Shown: positions 47,168-56,463 of the stretch, one piece after another
Layout of the letters: each line of letters begins with the position of its first letter
Position numbering within the stretch: position 1 is the stretch's first letter
Assembly (NCBI RefSeq): GCF_000399665.1
Contig: NZ_KB976985.1
Span: forward strand, 185,222 to 249,221
Direction: 5' to 3'
From: Acinetobacter calcoaceticus ANC 3811
GTDB lineage: Bacteria > Pseudomonadota > Gammaproteobacteria > Pseudomonadales > Moraxellaceae
DNA: 64,000 bases
Position numbers and translations under genes: made by a program
Notes under the pieces: generated by a model
Database searches by the model: none
Told to the model about the DNA's origin: nothing
What the model saw: only the letters and a program-made list of their open reading frames with translations

Positions 47168-47919
47168 AACTTATAACGTCCTTTAGCAAGGGCGATACGC
47201 ATCTGTAAAGCATTCATGGCACCATGCGTGCTGACACGTGGAATATTAAATTGATTAACTGCTTCGTAAGCTTCGATTTTTTTACGAGTCGATACTGCAT
47301 TTTTAAAGCCAATCTCTTGAGCCATTTTCTGGTGTTTTTCGTTAAATCGACCAAATGGATAGGCAAAGCTCGGACATTTTCCAACTAATGCTTCAACGTC
47401 ACGTTTAGATTGCAACATCTCATCGTAAGCAGTTTGATCATCAAGTTTAAGTAAGTTCACATGATGTTGTGTGTGCGCACCAAATTCAATCAAACCTGAA
47501 TTCGCCATTTCATGGATTTGCTCATGAGTTAGCTTTTCGATTCCTTCAATTTGTGTCGCCAAATAAATAGTTGCCTTTGCATTATATTTTTTGAGTAATG
47601 GATAGGCATAAAGATAATTATCCATAAAGCCATCATCAAAACTTAAAGCAACGACATTTTTTTGATTACGGTATTGGTCAAGCTCAGAGACAAAACAAAA
47701 AGTAGCTCCTTTACGCGTCAACAACTGTAAGAGTTGTTCAAACTTTTCAGGAGGCATGTTCATGCCAGAGGCTGCATCTTTAGGGGTAACCTGATGCAAC
47801 ATTACAATACGTGGTAGTTTGTTTGAACGAAACGGAAGCCAGAAAGTATAATTACCCAGCACATATAACAGTGCAGCAAGTACTAATAGGCCTACCGCAA
47901 CGTACAAAAACCACATCAT
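47164..47919 (-). CDS. pda1: Polysaccharide deacetylase (OC locus)
   Basis: This carbohydrate esterase 4-type enzyme has one N-terminal TM segment (FLYVAVGLLVLAALLYVLG). Motif 1 is VVALSFDDGFMDNYLYAYPLL (metal Asp pair), motif 2 GAHTQHHVNL, and motif 3 SFAYPFGRFN. It probably deacetylates an N-acetylhexosamine of the core on the periplasmic face. The pda1 name follows group-A OC loci of A. baumannii. It overlaps gtrOC2 and gtrOC3 by 4 nt each. Confidence 0.88.
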   Translation of the reverse strand: MMWFLYVAVGLLVLAALLYVLGNYTFWLPFRSNKLPRIVMLHQVTPKDAASGMNMPPEKFEQLLQLLTRKGATFCFVSELDQYRNQKNVVALSFDDGFMDNYLYAYPLLKKYNAKATIYLATQIEGIEKLTHEQIHEMANSGLIEFGAHTQHHVNLLKLDDQTAYDEMLQSKRDVEALVGKCPSFAYPFGRFNEKHQKMAQEIGFKNAVSTRKKIEAYEAVNQFNIPRVSTHGAMNALQMRIALAKGRYKL

Positions 47920-48944
47920 GCATAAACCTCATGTGACCATTCATAATCTTCTGAAAGGGGCTGCTTAAATGTCACCTCAACCATAAACTGGGTGATGCGT
48001 TTAGCATTGAAAGACCTACGTGTTTTCTCCCAGCCCTCTTTCGCTATTTTTTCAGCCTGATCTGGGTTTTGATCAAAGAATTGGATCTTCTTGGCCAAAT
48101 CAAACTGATCATCAAAATAAACCACTTCCTGCTCGGTATAGAGCTTCTCAAAGCCCGGAATTCTTGGGCTAAAAGTCAATAAACCATTACCAGTCAGTTG
48201 TACAATACGGTCAGAACTATACAGAGTTACATCATTACGGCGTGAGTAATTAAGTCCCATTTTTGTTTCAGATAGAACTTTATAATAAGCTTTACCGTAA
48301 ACACCCGGTTGTTCAAAACAACCATAATATTGATAGTTCACATGGCCTTGTTGCAACGCATCTGCTAAGTCCTTTAAGAACTTCTCACGCTCAGGTTCTT
48401 TATAGACCACGCCACAAAAAATAAAGGTCTTATCCGTATTCACATTTGAAAATTGCTGTAGTGTTTCCACATTACGATGACCCACATTTGGCAGATAAGC
48501 TACGCTTAAATGCGGCTGTTTTAATTTTTGTAGATATTCGCCACCGGTTGTACAGAAAATAGCATCTAAATATGGCGAGAATGCTTTAACAAAGTCGAGT
48601 TTGCTTTCGAGATAAAGCGGATCAACATACCAAAATGCAATTTTAGTATTTGGATAAGATTCTTTAATCTGTCTGAGAACATCTGGACTCATTAAGTCAC
48701 TATGCCCGATCAGTACCAGATCAGGTTCAATATTATTAACGACCTTTAGTACTTCTTTGTTGGCCCAACTGGCACCCAGTTTTTTTGTTTTAAAAATAGT
48801 TCCCATTCGAGCCATGTCACGAAAACTAAAGTCATAAACGAAATGGCCATTTTCAATTAGTCCGGCAGAAATTTTACGGTCTGTGCAGTAAAAATGGGCG
48901 CCTTGTTTATTAAAGCCAAAATTCGCAATATGCAATATTTTCAT
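47916..48944 (-). CDS. gtrOC2: CgeB/GT1-like glycosyltransferase (OC locus)
   Basis: This 342-residue protein resembles DUF3880/CgeB-type transferases: MKILHIANFGFNKQGAHFYC at the start and a C-terminal GT1-like half with GLNYSRRNDVTLYSSDRIVQLTGNGLLTFSPRIPG. No signal peptide. It lies between gtrOC1 (22 nt) and pda1 (4-nt overlap). Named from its position in the OC locus. Confidence 0.85.
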   Translation of the reverse strand: MKILHIANFGFNKQGAHFYCTDRKISAGLIENGHFVYDFSFRDMARMGTIFKTKKLGASWANKEVLKVVNNIEPDLVLIGHSDLMSPDVLRQIKESYPNTKIAFWYVDPLYLESKLDFVKAFSPYLDAIFCTTGGEYLQKLKQPHLSVAYLPNVGHRNVETLQQFSNVNTDKTFIFCGVVYKEPEREKFLKDLADALQQGHVNYQYYGCFEQPGVYGKAYYKVLSETKMGLNYSRRNDVTLYSSDRIVQLTGNGLLTFSPRIPGFEKLYTEQEVVYFDDQFDLAKKIQFFDQNPDQAEKIAKEGWEKTRRSFNAKRITQFMVEVTFKQPLSEDYEWSHEVYA

Positions 48945-48966
48945 TTATTTACTCAAAATAAAAAAT

Positions 48967-49857
48967 TTAATTTTTCGCTAAAAGATATGTTGCCACACGG
49001 TCTGCTTCTTTAAAAGCATAAGGTTGTGGTAACTGTACAACACAAGTCTGCTGTGAAATTAATTTTGATTCTAACATTTGATCAACTGAGTGGGTAATCC
49101 GGTCGTCTTTCAAACGGTCCATTGCCATTACACCGACTCGACAACCCGCGGTAAGCGCCTCAAAAATCATAGACACACTATCTTCAGTTACCCAAACAGC
49201 TTCTGCTTTTTGCATTTCTTCAAAAATCCAGCCCTGCGGTGTTTGCTCAACCGGAAATATTTGTAAATGCCCAGCAAAGCTTTGCTGTCTTAAAATATCG
49301 ATAAATTCTGGTGGCGTTCGGCGTGAAGTCGTCAGAATAATTTCAGCATCTGGATTATTCTCAACAATTTTTTGAACACTGCTTAATACTTTATTTGGGT
49401 TCCATTGATGTCGCTTAGATGAGCCGCCTAAAGCGATTAAAATTCGGTCTTTTTCATGGCGGTTTTCATTACGAATTGGATTTAATGCACCGCGTGTCAC
49501 AATCAAATTGCTGTTGGCGTGAATACCGTCATGCTCAGGAATAACAGCGTAATCAAAGCAAACCAAAGGTAAGTTAGGCTTCATCAAAATAATAGTTTTG
49601 GCTTTTCTAAAAATTTTACCGAATAACCAGACACGAAAATGAGTGTGGCTTCCCACTCCGAATATAAAATCGGGTGCTTGTTTAAATAAGGAATTTTTTG
49701 AAGAGAACAGTGCCTGAATTAAAGAAATAATAGGTAAATCAGAAATAAGGATCTCTTCAAAAGTTGTTTCTGCCTTTTGTCTTTGCATCGCCTGAAACAA
49801 GCCTAATGCTTGTGAGCGATGTCCTGCCTTACCATCAGAGACATAGACAATATGCAT
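48967..49857 (-). CDS. gtrOC1: ELM1/GtrOC1-family putative glycosyltransferase
   Basis: This 296-residue protein matches the ELM1-like family used for the first transferase of Acinetobacter OC loci: HIVYVSDGKAGHRSQALGLF at the N-terminus, and LIALGGSSKRHQWNPNKVL and VTEDSVSMIFEALTAGCRVGVMAM in the C-terminal half. It lies next to ilvE and begins the run to gtrOC4; a terminator at 49880 isolates it from ilvE. Confidence 0.9.
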   Translation of the reverse strand: MHIVYVSDGKAGHRSQALGLFQAMQRQKAETTFEEILISDLPIISLIQALFSSKNSLFKQAPDFIFGVGSHTHFRVWLFGKIFRKAKTIILMKPNLPLVCFDYAVIPEHDGIHANSNLIVTRGALNPIRNENRHEKDRILIALGGSSKRHQWNPNKVLSSVQKIVENNPDAEIILTTSRRTPPEFIDILRQQSFAGHLQIFPVEQTPQGWIFEEMQKAEAVWVTEDSVSMIFEALTAGCRVGVMAMDRLKDDRITHSVDQMLESKLISQQTCVVQLPQPYAFKEADRVATYLLAKN

Positions 49858-49879
49858 AAAAGCTCCCTAAGCCAAAAAT

Positions 49880-49908
49880 AAAAAGGCGAAACCAAAGTTC
49901 GCCTTTTT
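49880..49908 (-). terminator. ilvE terminator
   Basis: AAAAAGGCGAA / TTCGCCTTTTT with an ACCAAAG loop lies 17 nt past the ilvE stop and before the OC locus. Confidence 0.9.
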
Positions 49909-49924
49909 ATGTTAACGGATTAAC

Positions 49925-50851
49925 TTATTTTACGTAAGTTAACCAGTGTTCATATTTCGGATTTTTACCTTGAACTGCATCAAAGTAAGTCTTTTGAATT
50001 TCAGTAGTAATTGGGCCACGGCCACCTGCACCGATTTGACGGTCATCATATTCACGAATTGGCGTTACTTCCGCAGCAGTACCAGTGAAGAATGCTTCAT
50101 CTGCAATGTAGAATTCGTCACGTGTAATACGACGCTCAACAACTGGATAACCAAGGTCTCTAGCAATCGTCATTACTGTTTGACGTGTAATACCATCAAG
50201 CGCACCACCAGCGATATCTGGAGTATGTAAAACGCCATCTTTAATCAAGAATACGTTTTCACCAGAACCTTGGCAGACATAACCTTGTGGATCCATTAAC
50301 ATTGCTTCATCGTAACCAGAATGTGCAACTTCTTGGTGAGCAAGAATTGACAATGTGTAGTTACCAGATGCTTTTGCTTTACACATCGTCACGTTTGGAT
50401 GATGGTGAGTAAATGATGAAGTTTTAACGCGAATACCATTCGCCATTGCTTCATCACCAAGGTATGCGCCCCACGCCCATGCTGCAACTGCGGCATGAAT
50501 CGTGTTATTTGTTGCTGCAATACCAAGTTTTTCTGAACCGATCCAAATAAGCGGACGTAAATAGCAAGAAGCTAGTTTATTTTCACGTACAACATCAATT
50601 TGTGCTTGTTCAAGCGCTGCTTGGTCATACGGTACTTTCATTTGATAAATTTTTGCTGAATTTAACAAACGTTTTGTGTGGTCTTGAAGACGGAAAATGG
50701 CAGTACCTTTAGGAGTTTCATAAGCACGAACACCCTCAAATACGCCCATACTGTAGTGTAAAGTATGTGTTAAAACGTGAATCTTTGCATCACGCCAATC
50801 AATTAATTGCCCATCTTGCCAAATAAAACCATCACGATCAGCCAAATTCAT
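49925..50851 (-). CDS. ilvE: Branched-chain amino-acid aminotransferase
   Basis: This PLP enzyme makes leucine, isoleucine and valine from their keto acids. The fold-IV features are HYSMGVFEGVRAYETPKG, the lysine-bearing CKAKASGNYTLSILAHQEV, and SGENVFLIKDGVLHTPDI. I start at 50851 (MNLADRDGFIW) because GGAG lies 6 nt upstream; this gives 308 residues, the normal length. It is the second border gene of the OC locus and sits 24 nt after glnE. Confidence 0.96.
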   Translation of the reverse strand: MNLADRDGFIWQDGQLIDWRDAKIHVLTHTLHYSMGVFEGVRAYETPKGTAIFRLQDHTKRLLNSAKIYQMKVPYDQAALEQAQIDVVRENKLASCYLRPLIWIGSEKLGIAATNNTIHAAVAAWAWGAYLGDEAMANGIRVKTSSFTHHHPNVTMCKAKASGNYTLSILAHQEVAHSGYDEAMLMDPQGYVCQGSGENVFLIKDGVLHTPDIAGGALDGITRQTVMTIARDLGYPVVERRITRDEFYIADEAFFTGTAAEVTPIREYDDRQIGAGGRGPITTEIQKTYFDAVQGKNPKYEHWLTYVK

Positions 50852-50875
50852 GGAACACTCCAAATTGTTATAAAA

Positions 50876-53626
50876 TCATTCACTATCCAACTCAACCGAG
50901 GCGGTTGGGTCTATTAATCTTTGCCATAAATTGCAAACGACCGCACGGGTACTACGCCAGTCCGCTGCGCTGACTTGCATGGATTGATTCGCAAGGGCTA
51001 AGCGGTGGCTTTCGGCACGTTCACTAAGATAGGCTCGAATTAATGCTGTGGCATCTTCACTGGATAAGCAGTCTGCTTTAGCAGCATCTTCTAAAATTCT
51101 TACATTATCAGAATAATGGGCGAGATCGGGGTTCGTCCCGCTCCATGCAAGTACAGCATACTGTGCCATAAATTCGATATCTACGATACCACCTGCATCC
51201 TGTTTTAAATGAAAAATACCATGTTTTTTTTGTTCAGAAGATGAACCCAGGTGGTCTTTCATTTTCTGACGCATTTTCAACACTTCCTCACGAACATAAG
51301 CCTCATCTCTAGATTGAGTCAATATCTCGCGGCGAAATATTTCAAATTTCTGGCAAAGCACCTCATCGCCTGCAATAGAGCGAGCTCGAACGAGTGCCTG
51401 ATGCTCCCAAAGCCATGCACTTTTCAACTGATAGTGTTCGTAGGCCTTAAGACTCGTCACCAATAAACCGGCCTCACCTGAAGGTCTTAAACGTGTATCA
51501 ATTTCATAGACACGGCCATCAAGCGTTTGAGTGGTCATGAGTGACATAAACTTTTGAGCGACACGCATAGCAAACTCAAAGCCAGTAATCGACTTCGTTC
51601 CATCCGTATCGGCTTGCTCATCTAGATAATGAATAAAGACAAGGTCTAAGTCAGAGCCATAACCCAGCTCAATACCACCCACCTTGCCATAACCAATAAC
51701 GGCAAAGGCTTTGTAGTCGAGTGAGCAACGTTTTCCCTCGACATCACATGGATAACCATGACGCTTTGCCACAGTCTGATAAGCCAAATGAAGTGTTGCA
51801 TTTACACTGACTTCAGCAATATCGGTTAATGCATCAGATACTTTCATTAGCGGGCTTTCCGCTAACACATCACTTGCCGCAACAGTGAGTACATTGCTCT
51901 TTTTAAACAGTCGAAGTGCGCGCATTTGGTCTTCAACTTGATCAATTTCAATACGAAGCAATTGCTGACGTAAAGAATCCTCTAAGTCTTTGCGTTTTGG
52001 CAACTCAAAGCCCATCGATAAAAACTCATCAAGCAGCACTGGATATTGCGTTAACTCTTCACAAATCCACGGACTTACCGTCGCCATTTTAACTAAACGT
52101 TGCAATGCACCTTTACTTTCAATCAGCATCACTAAGTACACGGTTCGGCGCATGACTGATTCAATCAGCGGCATTAAACGCAAAAGTGCAGTTTGAGGTT
52201 GTTCTGACTGTAAAATCACTTCAATTAAATGAGGCCAGAATGTTTTTAAACGCTGGACAGCATTTGAAGGTAATTTTTTGAGTGCGTGACCATGCCAGAA
52301 TTCATGAATCAGATTTTTCGCATTGTCATCCAACACTTCATCTAACTGCTGTTCTAACTGTCCAAAGTTTTCAGTTGCGGCATTTGAACTTGTATCTTCA
52401 ATGAGCTGCTTAAATTGAACTTTTACTTTTTGACGTTTCTCGTTAAGAACATCAATAAATTCATCCCAGCTCGCAAAACCTAAGGTATCTATAATGCGCT
52501 GTCTTAGGTCTACTTCTTCTGGCAACAATTGTGTTTGCTGGTCATTCAGCGCTTGAATCGCGTGTTCAATACGGCGTAAAAACAGGTAAGCATCCTCAAG
52601 TTCTAAAACAGCCTGTCTTTCTAACAAACCTGCTTCACCAATATGCTCAAGGCTAACTAAACACTGGCGGTCTTGCAGCTCACGTTTAGAGCCACCGTAA
52701 ATAAGCTGAAAGACCTGAACAATAAACTCAATTTCGCGAATACCACCTGCCCCGAGTTTAATATCATCCTCAATATGACGACGTAACACTTCACGCTCAA
52801 TCATCGCTTTCATATCGCGCATCGCGGCAAAAGCGGTGTAATCGACATAACGGCGGAACACAAAAGGACGTGTCATTTCCAACAAGTCTTGTCCTTCTTT
52901 ACCTCCCGTCACAACACGCGCTTTAATCCATGCATAGCGTTCCCACTCACGACCATGCTGACTTAAATATTTTTCTAAAGCTGCGTGACTAATCGCTAGT
53001 GCCGAGCCATCTCCCCAAGGGCGTAAGCGCATATCAACTCGAAATACAAAACCATCTGCGGTAATGTGTTCAAGCAAATAAATGAGTTTTTGTCCCCATA
53101 AAATACAGAACTGCTGTACATCAATACATTTGCGGCCATTGGTTTCGCCTTGTTCATCAAAAGCAAAAATCAGGTCAATATCACTCGATAGATTAAGCTC
53201 TTGTGCCCCAAGCTTACCCATGGCAACCACAATCAAATCCTGAAGTTTGCCAGAGTAACTCATCGGTTCACCGTGTTTCGCCACAAGTGCTACACGTGCA
53301 AAGTCCTTTGCCGCACAAATACTGGCATCGGCAAAATCAGAAAGTTCGCGTGTGAGTGTGACAACATCGGTAAGCTGATTGGCATCCTGCCAAATCCAAC
53401 GGAACATTAAACGACTTCGTAAAATGCGTAATCCACGCATCCAAGATGTTTCGTCACCGATTCCATCTAATGTGATTTGTACAAATTGATAAATCTGTTC
53501 GGTCGAGAGCGGTGTAGTAAATTGATCTAATTGGTAATCTTGTTCTAAAACAGCCTGATGCAAGCCTAAAACTTGTTCTGCATACTGACTCGCACGCAAT
53601 GTTTTTTGTAACTGCTCCGCATTCAT
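50876..53626 (-). CDS. glnE: Bifunctional glutamine synthetase adenylyltransferase/deadenylase
   Basis: GlnE adenylylates and deadenylylates glutamine synthetase in response to nitrogen status. Its 916 residues show two nucleotidyltransferase domains: SSDIDLIFAFDEQGE near residue 155 (deadenylase half) and GSDLDLVFIHYLDEQ near 655 (adenylylase half), each with a GlnD-like linker after it. Length matches E. coli GlnE. It may be cotranscribed with ilvE, 24 nt downstream. Confidence 0.97.
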   Translation of the reverse strand: MNAEQLQKTLRASQYAEQVLGLHQAVLEQDYQLDQFTTPLSTEQIYQFVQITLDGIGDETSWMRGLRILRSRLMFRWIWQDANQLTDVVTLTRELSDFADASICAAKDFARVALVAKHGEPMSYSGKLQDLIVVAMGKLGAQELNLSSDIDLIFAFDEQGETNGRKCIDVQQFCILWGQKLIYLLEHITADGFVFRVDMRLRPWGDGSALAISHAALEKYLSQHGREWERYAWIKARVVTGGKEGQDLLEMTRPFVFRRYVDYTAFAAMRDMKAMIEREVLRRHIEDDIKLGAGGIREIEFIVQVFQLIYGGSKRELQDRQCLVSLEHIGEAGLLERQAVLELEDAYLFLRRIEHAIQALNDQQTQLLPEEVDLRQRIIDTLGFASWDEFIDVLNEKRQKVKVQFKQLIEDTSSNAATENFGQLEQQLDEVLDDNAKNLIHEFWHGHALKKLPSNAVQRLKTFWPHLIEVILQSEQPQTALLRLMPLIESVMRRTVYLVMLIESKGALQRLVKMATVSPWICEELTQYPVLLDEFLSMGFELPKRKDLEDSLRQQLLRIEIDQVEDQMRALRLFKKSNVLTVAASDVLAESPLMKVSDALTDIAEVSVNATLHLAYQTVAKRHGYPCDVEGKRCSLDYKAFAVIGYGKVGGIELGYGSDLDLVFIHYLDEQADTDGTKSITGFEFAMRVAQKFMSLMTTQTLDGRVYEIDTRLRPSGEAGLLVTSLKAYEHYQLKSAWLWEHQALVRARSIAGDEVLCQKFEIFRREILTQSRDEAYVREEVLKMRQKMKDHLGSSSEQKKHGIFHLKQDAGGIVDIEFMAQYAVLAWSGTNPDLAHYSDNVRILEDAAKADCLSSEDATALIRAYLSERAESHRLALANQSMQVSAADWRSTRAVVCNLWQRLIDPTASVELDSE

Positions 53627-53693
53627 ATAAAAAGCTCTTTTCCTCGTACTCTGTTTTTAGTTATAGCAGTTCGAGTAGGAGTAGGAAAAGGGC

Positions 53694-54965
53694 TTAGACT
53701 AATTTTGCTTCCGTTGAAGAGTAATGCTCGACATGAGCATCATGATATTCCTGAGCCGAAGGCAATAAAACTTTAAATGTCGTTCCTACGCCCTCTTTTG
53801 AGCTGACATCAATTTGTCCCTGATTAATTTCGACAAAACGCTTACAAAGGCTCAAACCTAGGCCCGCACCTTTTTCACCTGCGGTTCCTTTAAAGCTAGC
53901 TGTAATACGCGGATGGAACAAATTTGTCATTTGTTTTTCGGTCATGCCTAAACCAGTATCTCGAACTGTTATTTCTATATTTTTGTCAGCTTGTCTTGCT
54001 TCAATAAAAACTTTCCCAGATCCATCAACATCGGTAAATTTCAGCGCGTTTGATACCAAGTTTTGAATTACGGAGGTCATCATATTGATATCTGCATAGA
54101 TGTTTAAATCATCTGGAACATCATTAACCAGTTCAATATTTTTCTTTAAAGCTAAGGTACGTAGTACATCGCAAACAATATTGCTGACTTGTCTAAGTTT
54201 AAAGTTAATTGGGTGATAAACAAAACGCCCACCCTCTGCCATCGCCCATGTCAGTAAGCTTTCAAGTAAATTATAGGTCGATTGTGAGGTGTCATATAAA
54301 TAATCTGCAATGTTTTGAATACTAGACTCATCTAAAGTTTCACGCTCTTTGGCGAGTACTTCAGAAAACCCGAGCAATCCATGAAACGGCGCTCGTAAGT
54401 CATGCGAAATAATCGAGAAAAATTTAGTTTTACTTGAGTTAATCGCAACTTGTTGTTCATAAAGTTCGTTTAACTCTTCATAGTTAAACTTCAATTCGAC
54501 TTGCTGCATAAAAGTAGAGCAGTAATCGAGCAGCAATTGAATATCGTCATCTTCAAATGTAGCTGCATCATCATCGAAAAAGACAGCAAAGCCCATAGAC
54601 GTTTTATCAGGATGTAAAAGATGCACGGCCAATGCCCTGCTGCACTCGATGTTTAGTTCTTTTAAATAGTTGGTTAAGTTTTGATAAGAAGGATGTGAGT
54701 GATTAATGATCTGTTGTTTAGCAAAGCACTGTTTTAAATGTTTCGAAGGTTTAAACGAGATGGCCGTCATACCCTCTGGACAACGATGCCAAAAGTAAGG
54801 TTCCTGATTAAAAGTCAGTAAGGCTTTTTTACATTTCAAAAGACGGAGACTAAACCGGAAAAATTGCTCGATGTAGTTCTGCTCGGCATTTAATCCAAGC
54901 AACAGAGATATCCTACAAGCACTTAACTGCTCAACCTGATTTAGTTCTAAACGCTGGAATGTCAT
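53694..54965 (-). CDS. Soluble hybrid-type sensor histidine kinase (GAF + HisKA)
   Basis: This 423-residue kinase without TM segments has an N-terminal GAF-like region (residues 1-170), the H-box FSIISHDLRAPFHGLLGFSEV, the N-box MTSVIQNLVSNALKFTD and the G boxes DTGLGM and GEKGAGLGLSLCKRF. It is not paired with a response regulator here. The ATG at 54965 has GAGG 6 nt upstream. Signal and partner are unknown. Confidence 0.88.
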   Translation of the reverse strand: MTFQRLELNQVEQLSACRISLLLGLNAEQNYIEQFFRFSLRLLKCKKALLTFNQEPYFWHRCPEGMTAISFKPSKHLKQCFAKQQIINHSHPSYQNLTNYLKELNIECSRALAVHLLHPDKTSMGFAVFFDDDAATFEDDDIQLLLDYCSTFMQQVELKFNYEELNELYEQQVAINSSKTKFFSIISHDLRAPFHGLLGFSEVLAKERETLDESSIQNIADYLYDTSQSTYNLLESLLTWAMAEGGRFVYHPINFKLRQVSNIVCDVLRTLALKKNIELVNDVPDDLNIYADINMMTSVIQNLVSNALKFTDVDGSGKVFIEARQADKNIEITVRDTGLGMTEKQMTNLFHPRITASFKGTAGEKGAGLGLSLCKRFVEINQGQIDVSSKEGVGTTFKVLLPSAQEYHDAHVEHYSSTEAKLV

Positions 54966-55182
54966 TGCCCGCCTCACAGATTTTTTCGTTTTTGGTCGGA
55001 ACCGCTCTTAAAAAATGTACTTATAATCATTATGATCTACTACAAACTTTAACACAGTACATAAAAAGAGCAACGTTCTTTTCAAAATAGAAATGTGAAG
55101 TTTCAATTAAAGGTTTTCAGATACATAAAGTGGGTATGCTTGAGGAAAATACAACAAATTTTTGAAGGTAAAGAGTTGTAAG

Positions 55183-55393
55183 ATGTTAGAAATGCGAGTT
55201 CAGAATCATAACAAAAAAGAAAAAAAACATCTTTAAATTTTCTAATAATTACATCTTAAACACTTTAGCTGCCCTTACCGAATGTAAAGAATGTGGAAAT
55301 GATATTCCCGTTGAGCGTCAGCGCTATGGCTCTGTAACCCTCTGTGTGGAATGTAAAAATACACAAAAAAAACTTTCAAAAAGGTACTTTTAA
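55183..55393 (+). pseudogene. DksA/TraR-type zinc-finger protein, out of frame at an A8 tract
   Basis: The ATG at 55183 (GAG 9 nt upstream) reads only 17 codons, MLEMRVQNHNKKEKKHL. One base less in the A8 run at 55220-55227 would join it to an open frame with no start codon of its own. The joined product would have 69 residues, with CKECGND and CVECK forming a CX2C-x16-CX2C zinc finger, ending at 55393. The next gene starts at 55394. It may be a true pseudogene, a slippage-dependent gene, or a sequencing error. Confidence 0.6.
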
Positions 55394-55627
55394 ATGACAA
55401 ATTTCCCAATCTTTTTCATCGTTATTCTTGTTTTAGCCCTCATTATTTTTTGGATGATCCTGGATTATCAATTCACTCGATACATCCGTGAAATGAAAGC
55501 TTTTTATAAGGAAGAAGATTTCCAAAACAAAAGCCAACTCAATTTAAATCAGCAAATCCATACAGGAGTAATAAATGCAGCTATACCCGATCTTAATCGG
55601 CATGATCATGGGCATTATTTTAAGTAG
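55394..55627 (+). CDS. Small single-TM membrane protein
   Basis: This 77-residue protein starts with a hydrophobic segment (FPIFFIVILVLALIIFWMILDY), followed by a charged tail rich in Asn, Gln and Lys. I do not recognise a family. It begins right after the stop of the DksA-like frame, with AAAAGGTACTTTTAA before its ATG. Its last part overlaps the start of a 26-residue membrane ORF in another frame. Confidence 0.65.
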   Translation: MTNFPIFFIVILVLALIIFWMILDYQFTRYIREMKAFYKEEDFQNKSQLNLNQQIHTGVINAAIPDLNRHDHGHYFK

Positions 55628-55655
55628 TTCCATGTTCTTATATCTTGTCGCATAA
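55575..55655 (+). CDS. 26-residue membrane peptide, overlapping
   Basis: ATG at 55575 follows AGGAGTAATAA, an excellent ribosome binding site. The peptide MQLYPILIGMIMGIILSSS...LYLVA is entirely hydrophobic with a single TM span. It starts in another frame inside the last 53 nt of the preceding gene and ends 5 nt before a terminator. It may be a translationally coupled membrane microprotein. Confidence 0.55.
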   Translation: MQLYPILIGMIMGIILSSSMFLYLVA

Positions 55656-55659
55656 CGCC

Positions 55660-55688
55660 AAGCCCCTTCAATGGGGCTTTATTATTTT
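55660..55688 (+). terminator. Terminator after small membrane proteins
   Basis: AAGCCCC / GGGGCTT with a TTCAAT loop is followed by a T-rich tail. It ends the plus-strand small-gene group. Confidence 0.85.
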
Positions 55689-55883
55689 ACAGTTGAGCCA
55701 ATCATTTCTTAGGCTAGCTGGTATCATGATAATTGAGTGGTTTTCGTCAGTTAGTAGATCGAACTAAGACATAAACTGATATGTGATAGGCTTTATAATC
55801 GAGAATAGGCTCCAAAAATTTAGCGGGAAGATCTAGCTACGAAGAATTAATTTATAATTTGCGTACATATCCTTTTAAAAAAA

Positions 55884-56384
55884 TTAAAATGGTAAATCCG
55901 GATTACTTGATTGATCAAATTTAGTTAAATGTGAATTAATAATCCTTTTATAAAATTCAAACTCACTAAAATCAAAATTCCTATCAATTTTAAGAATTTC
56001 ATCTATTAATTTTTCTATAGATTGAAAAATCAATTTATTATCATTCATACCTTTGAGTAAATACCTTAAGTCTGCCAAATTAAATTTATTAATTGAACTT
56101 AATATTCTTTCTTTAAAAAAATCATCTCTCTCAAAACTTGGACCAATTCCCAGCATAATATCAATACAGAAAATATTATATTTCTCTCTTATCATTTCTT
56201 CTTCACATTGTGATTCATAGAGTTCCATACAATCTAGATATACATACTCAAATTCACCTTTAGTAAACGATGAAATAAAATCAGACATAGAACTATATTT
56301 TAAAAACTCAAAATGCTTATATGCAGGACTATCAACTAAAGATATAATTAATTTTTTAAAACTTTCATCCATATATTTAAACAA
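55884..56384 (-). CDS. C-terminal fragment of the split HEPN-like gene
   Basis: This 166-residue frame begins at a TTG with no ribosome binding site. It is acidic and helical, with no motif that I recognise (MDESFKKLIISLVDSPAYK at its start). I read it as the second part of the upstream gene rather than an independent protein. Confidence 0.5.
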   Translation of the reverse strand: MFKYMDESFKKLIISLVDSPAYKHFEFLKYSSMSDFISSFTKGEFEYVYLDCMELYESQCEEEMIREKYNIFCIDIMLGIGPSFERDDFFKERILSSINKFNLADLRYLLKGMNDNKLIFQSIEKLIDEILKIDRNFDFSEFEFYKRIINSHLTKFDQSSNPDLPF

Positions 56385-56463
56385 AAATTTATGTGTTGCC
56401 CAAAACTCTACATAATAATCAAGAAAAGTCTCATCTTCAGGAACCTTAGCAATATTTTTTATT

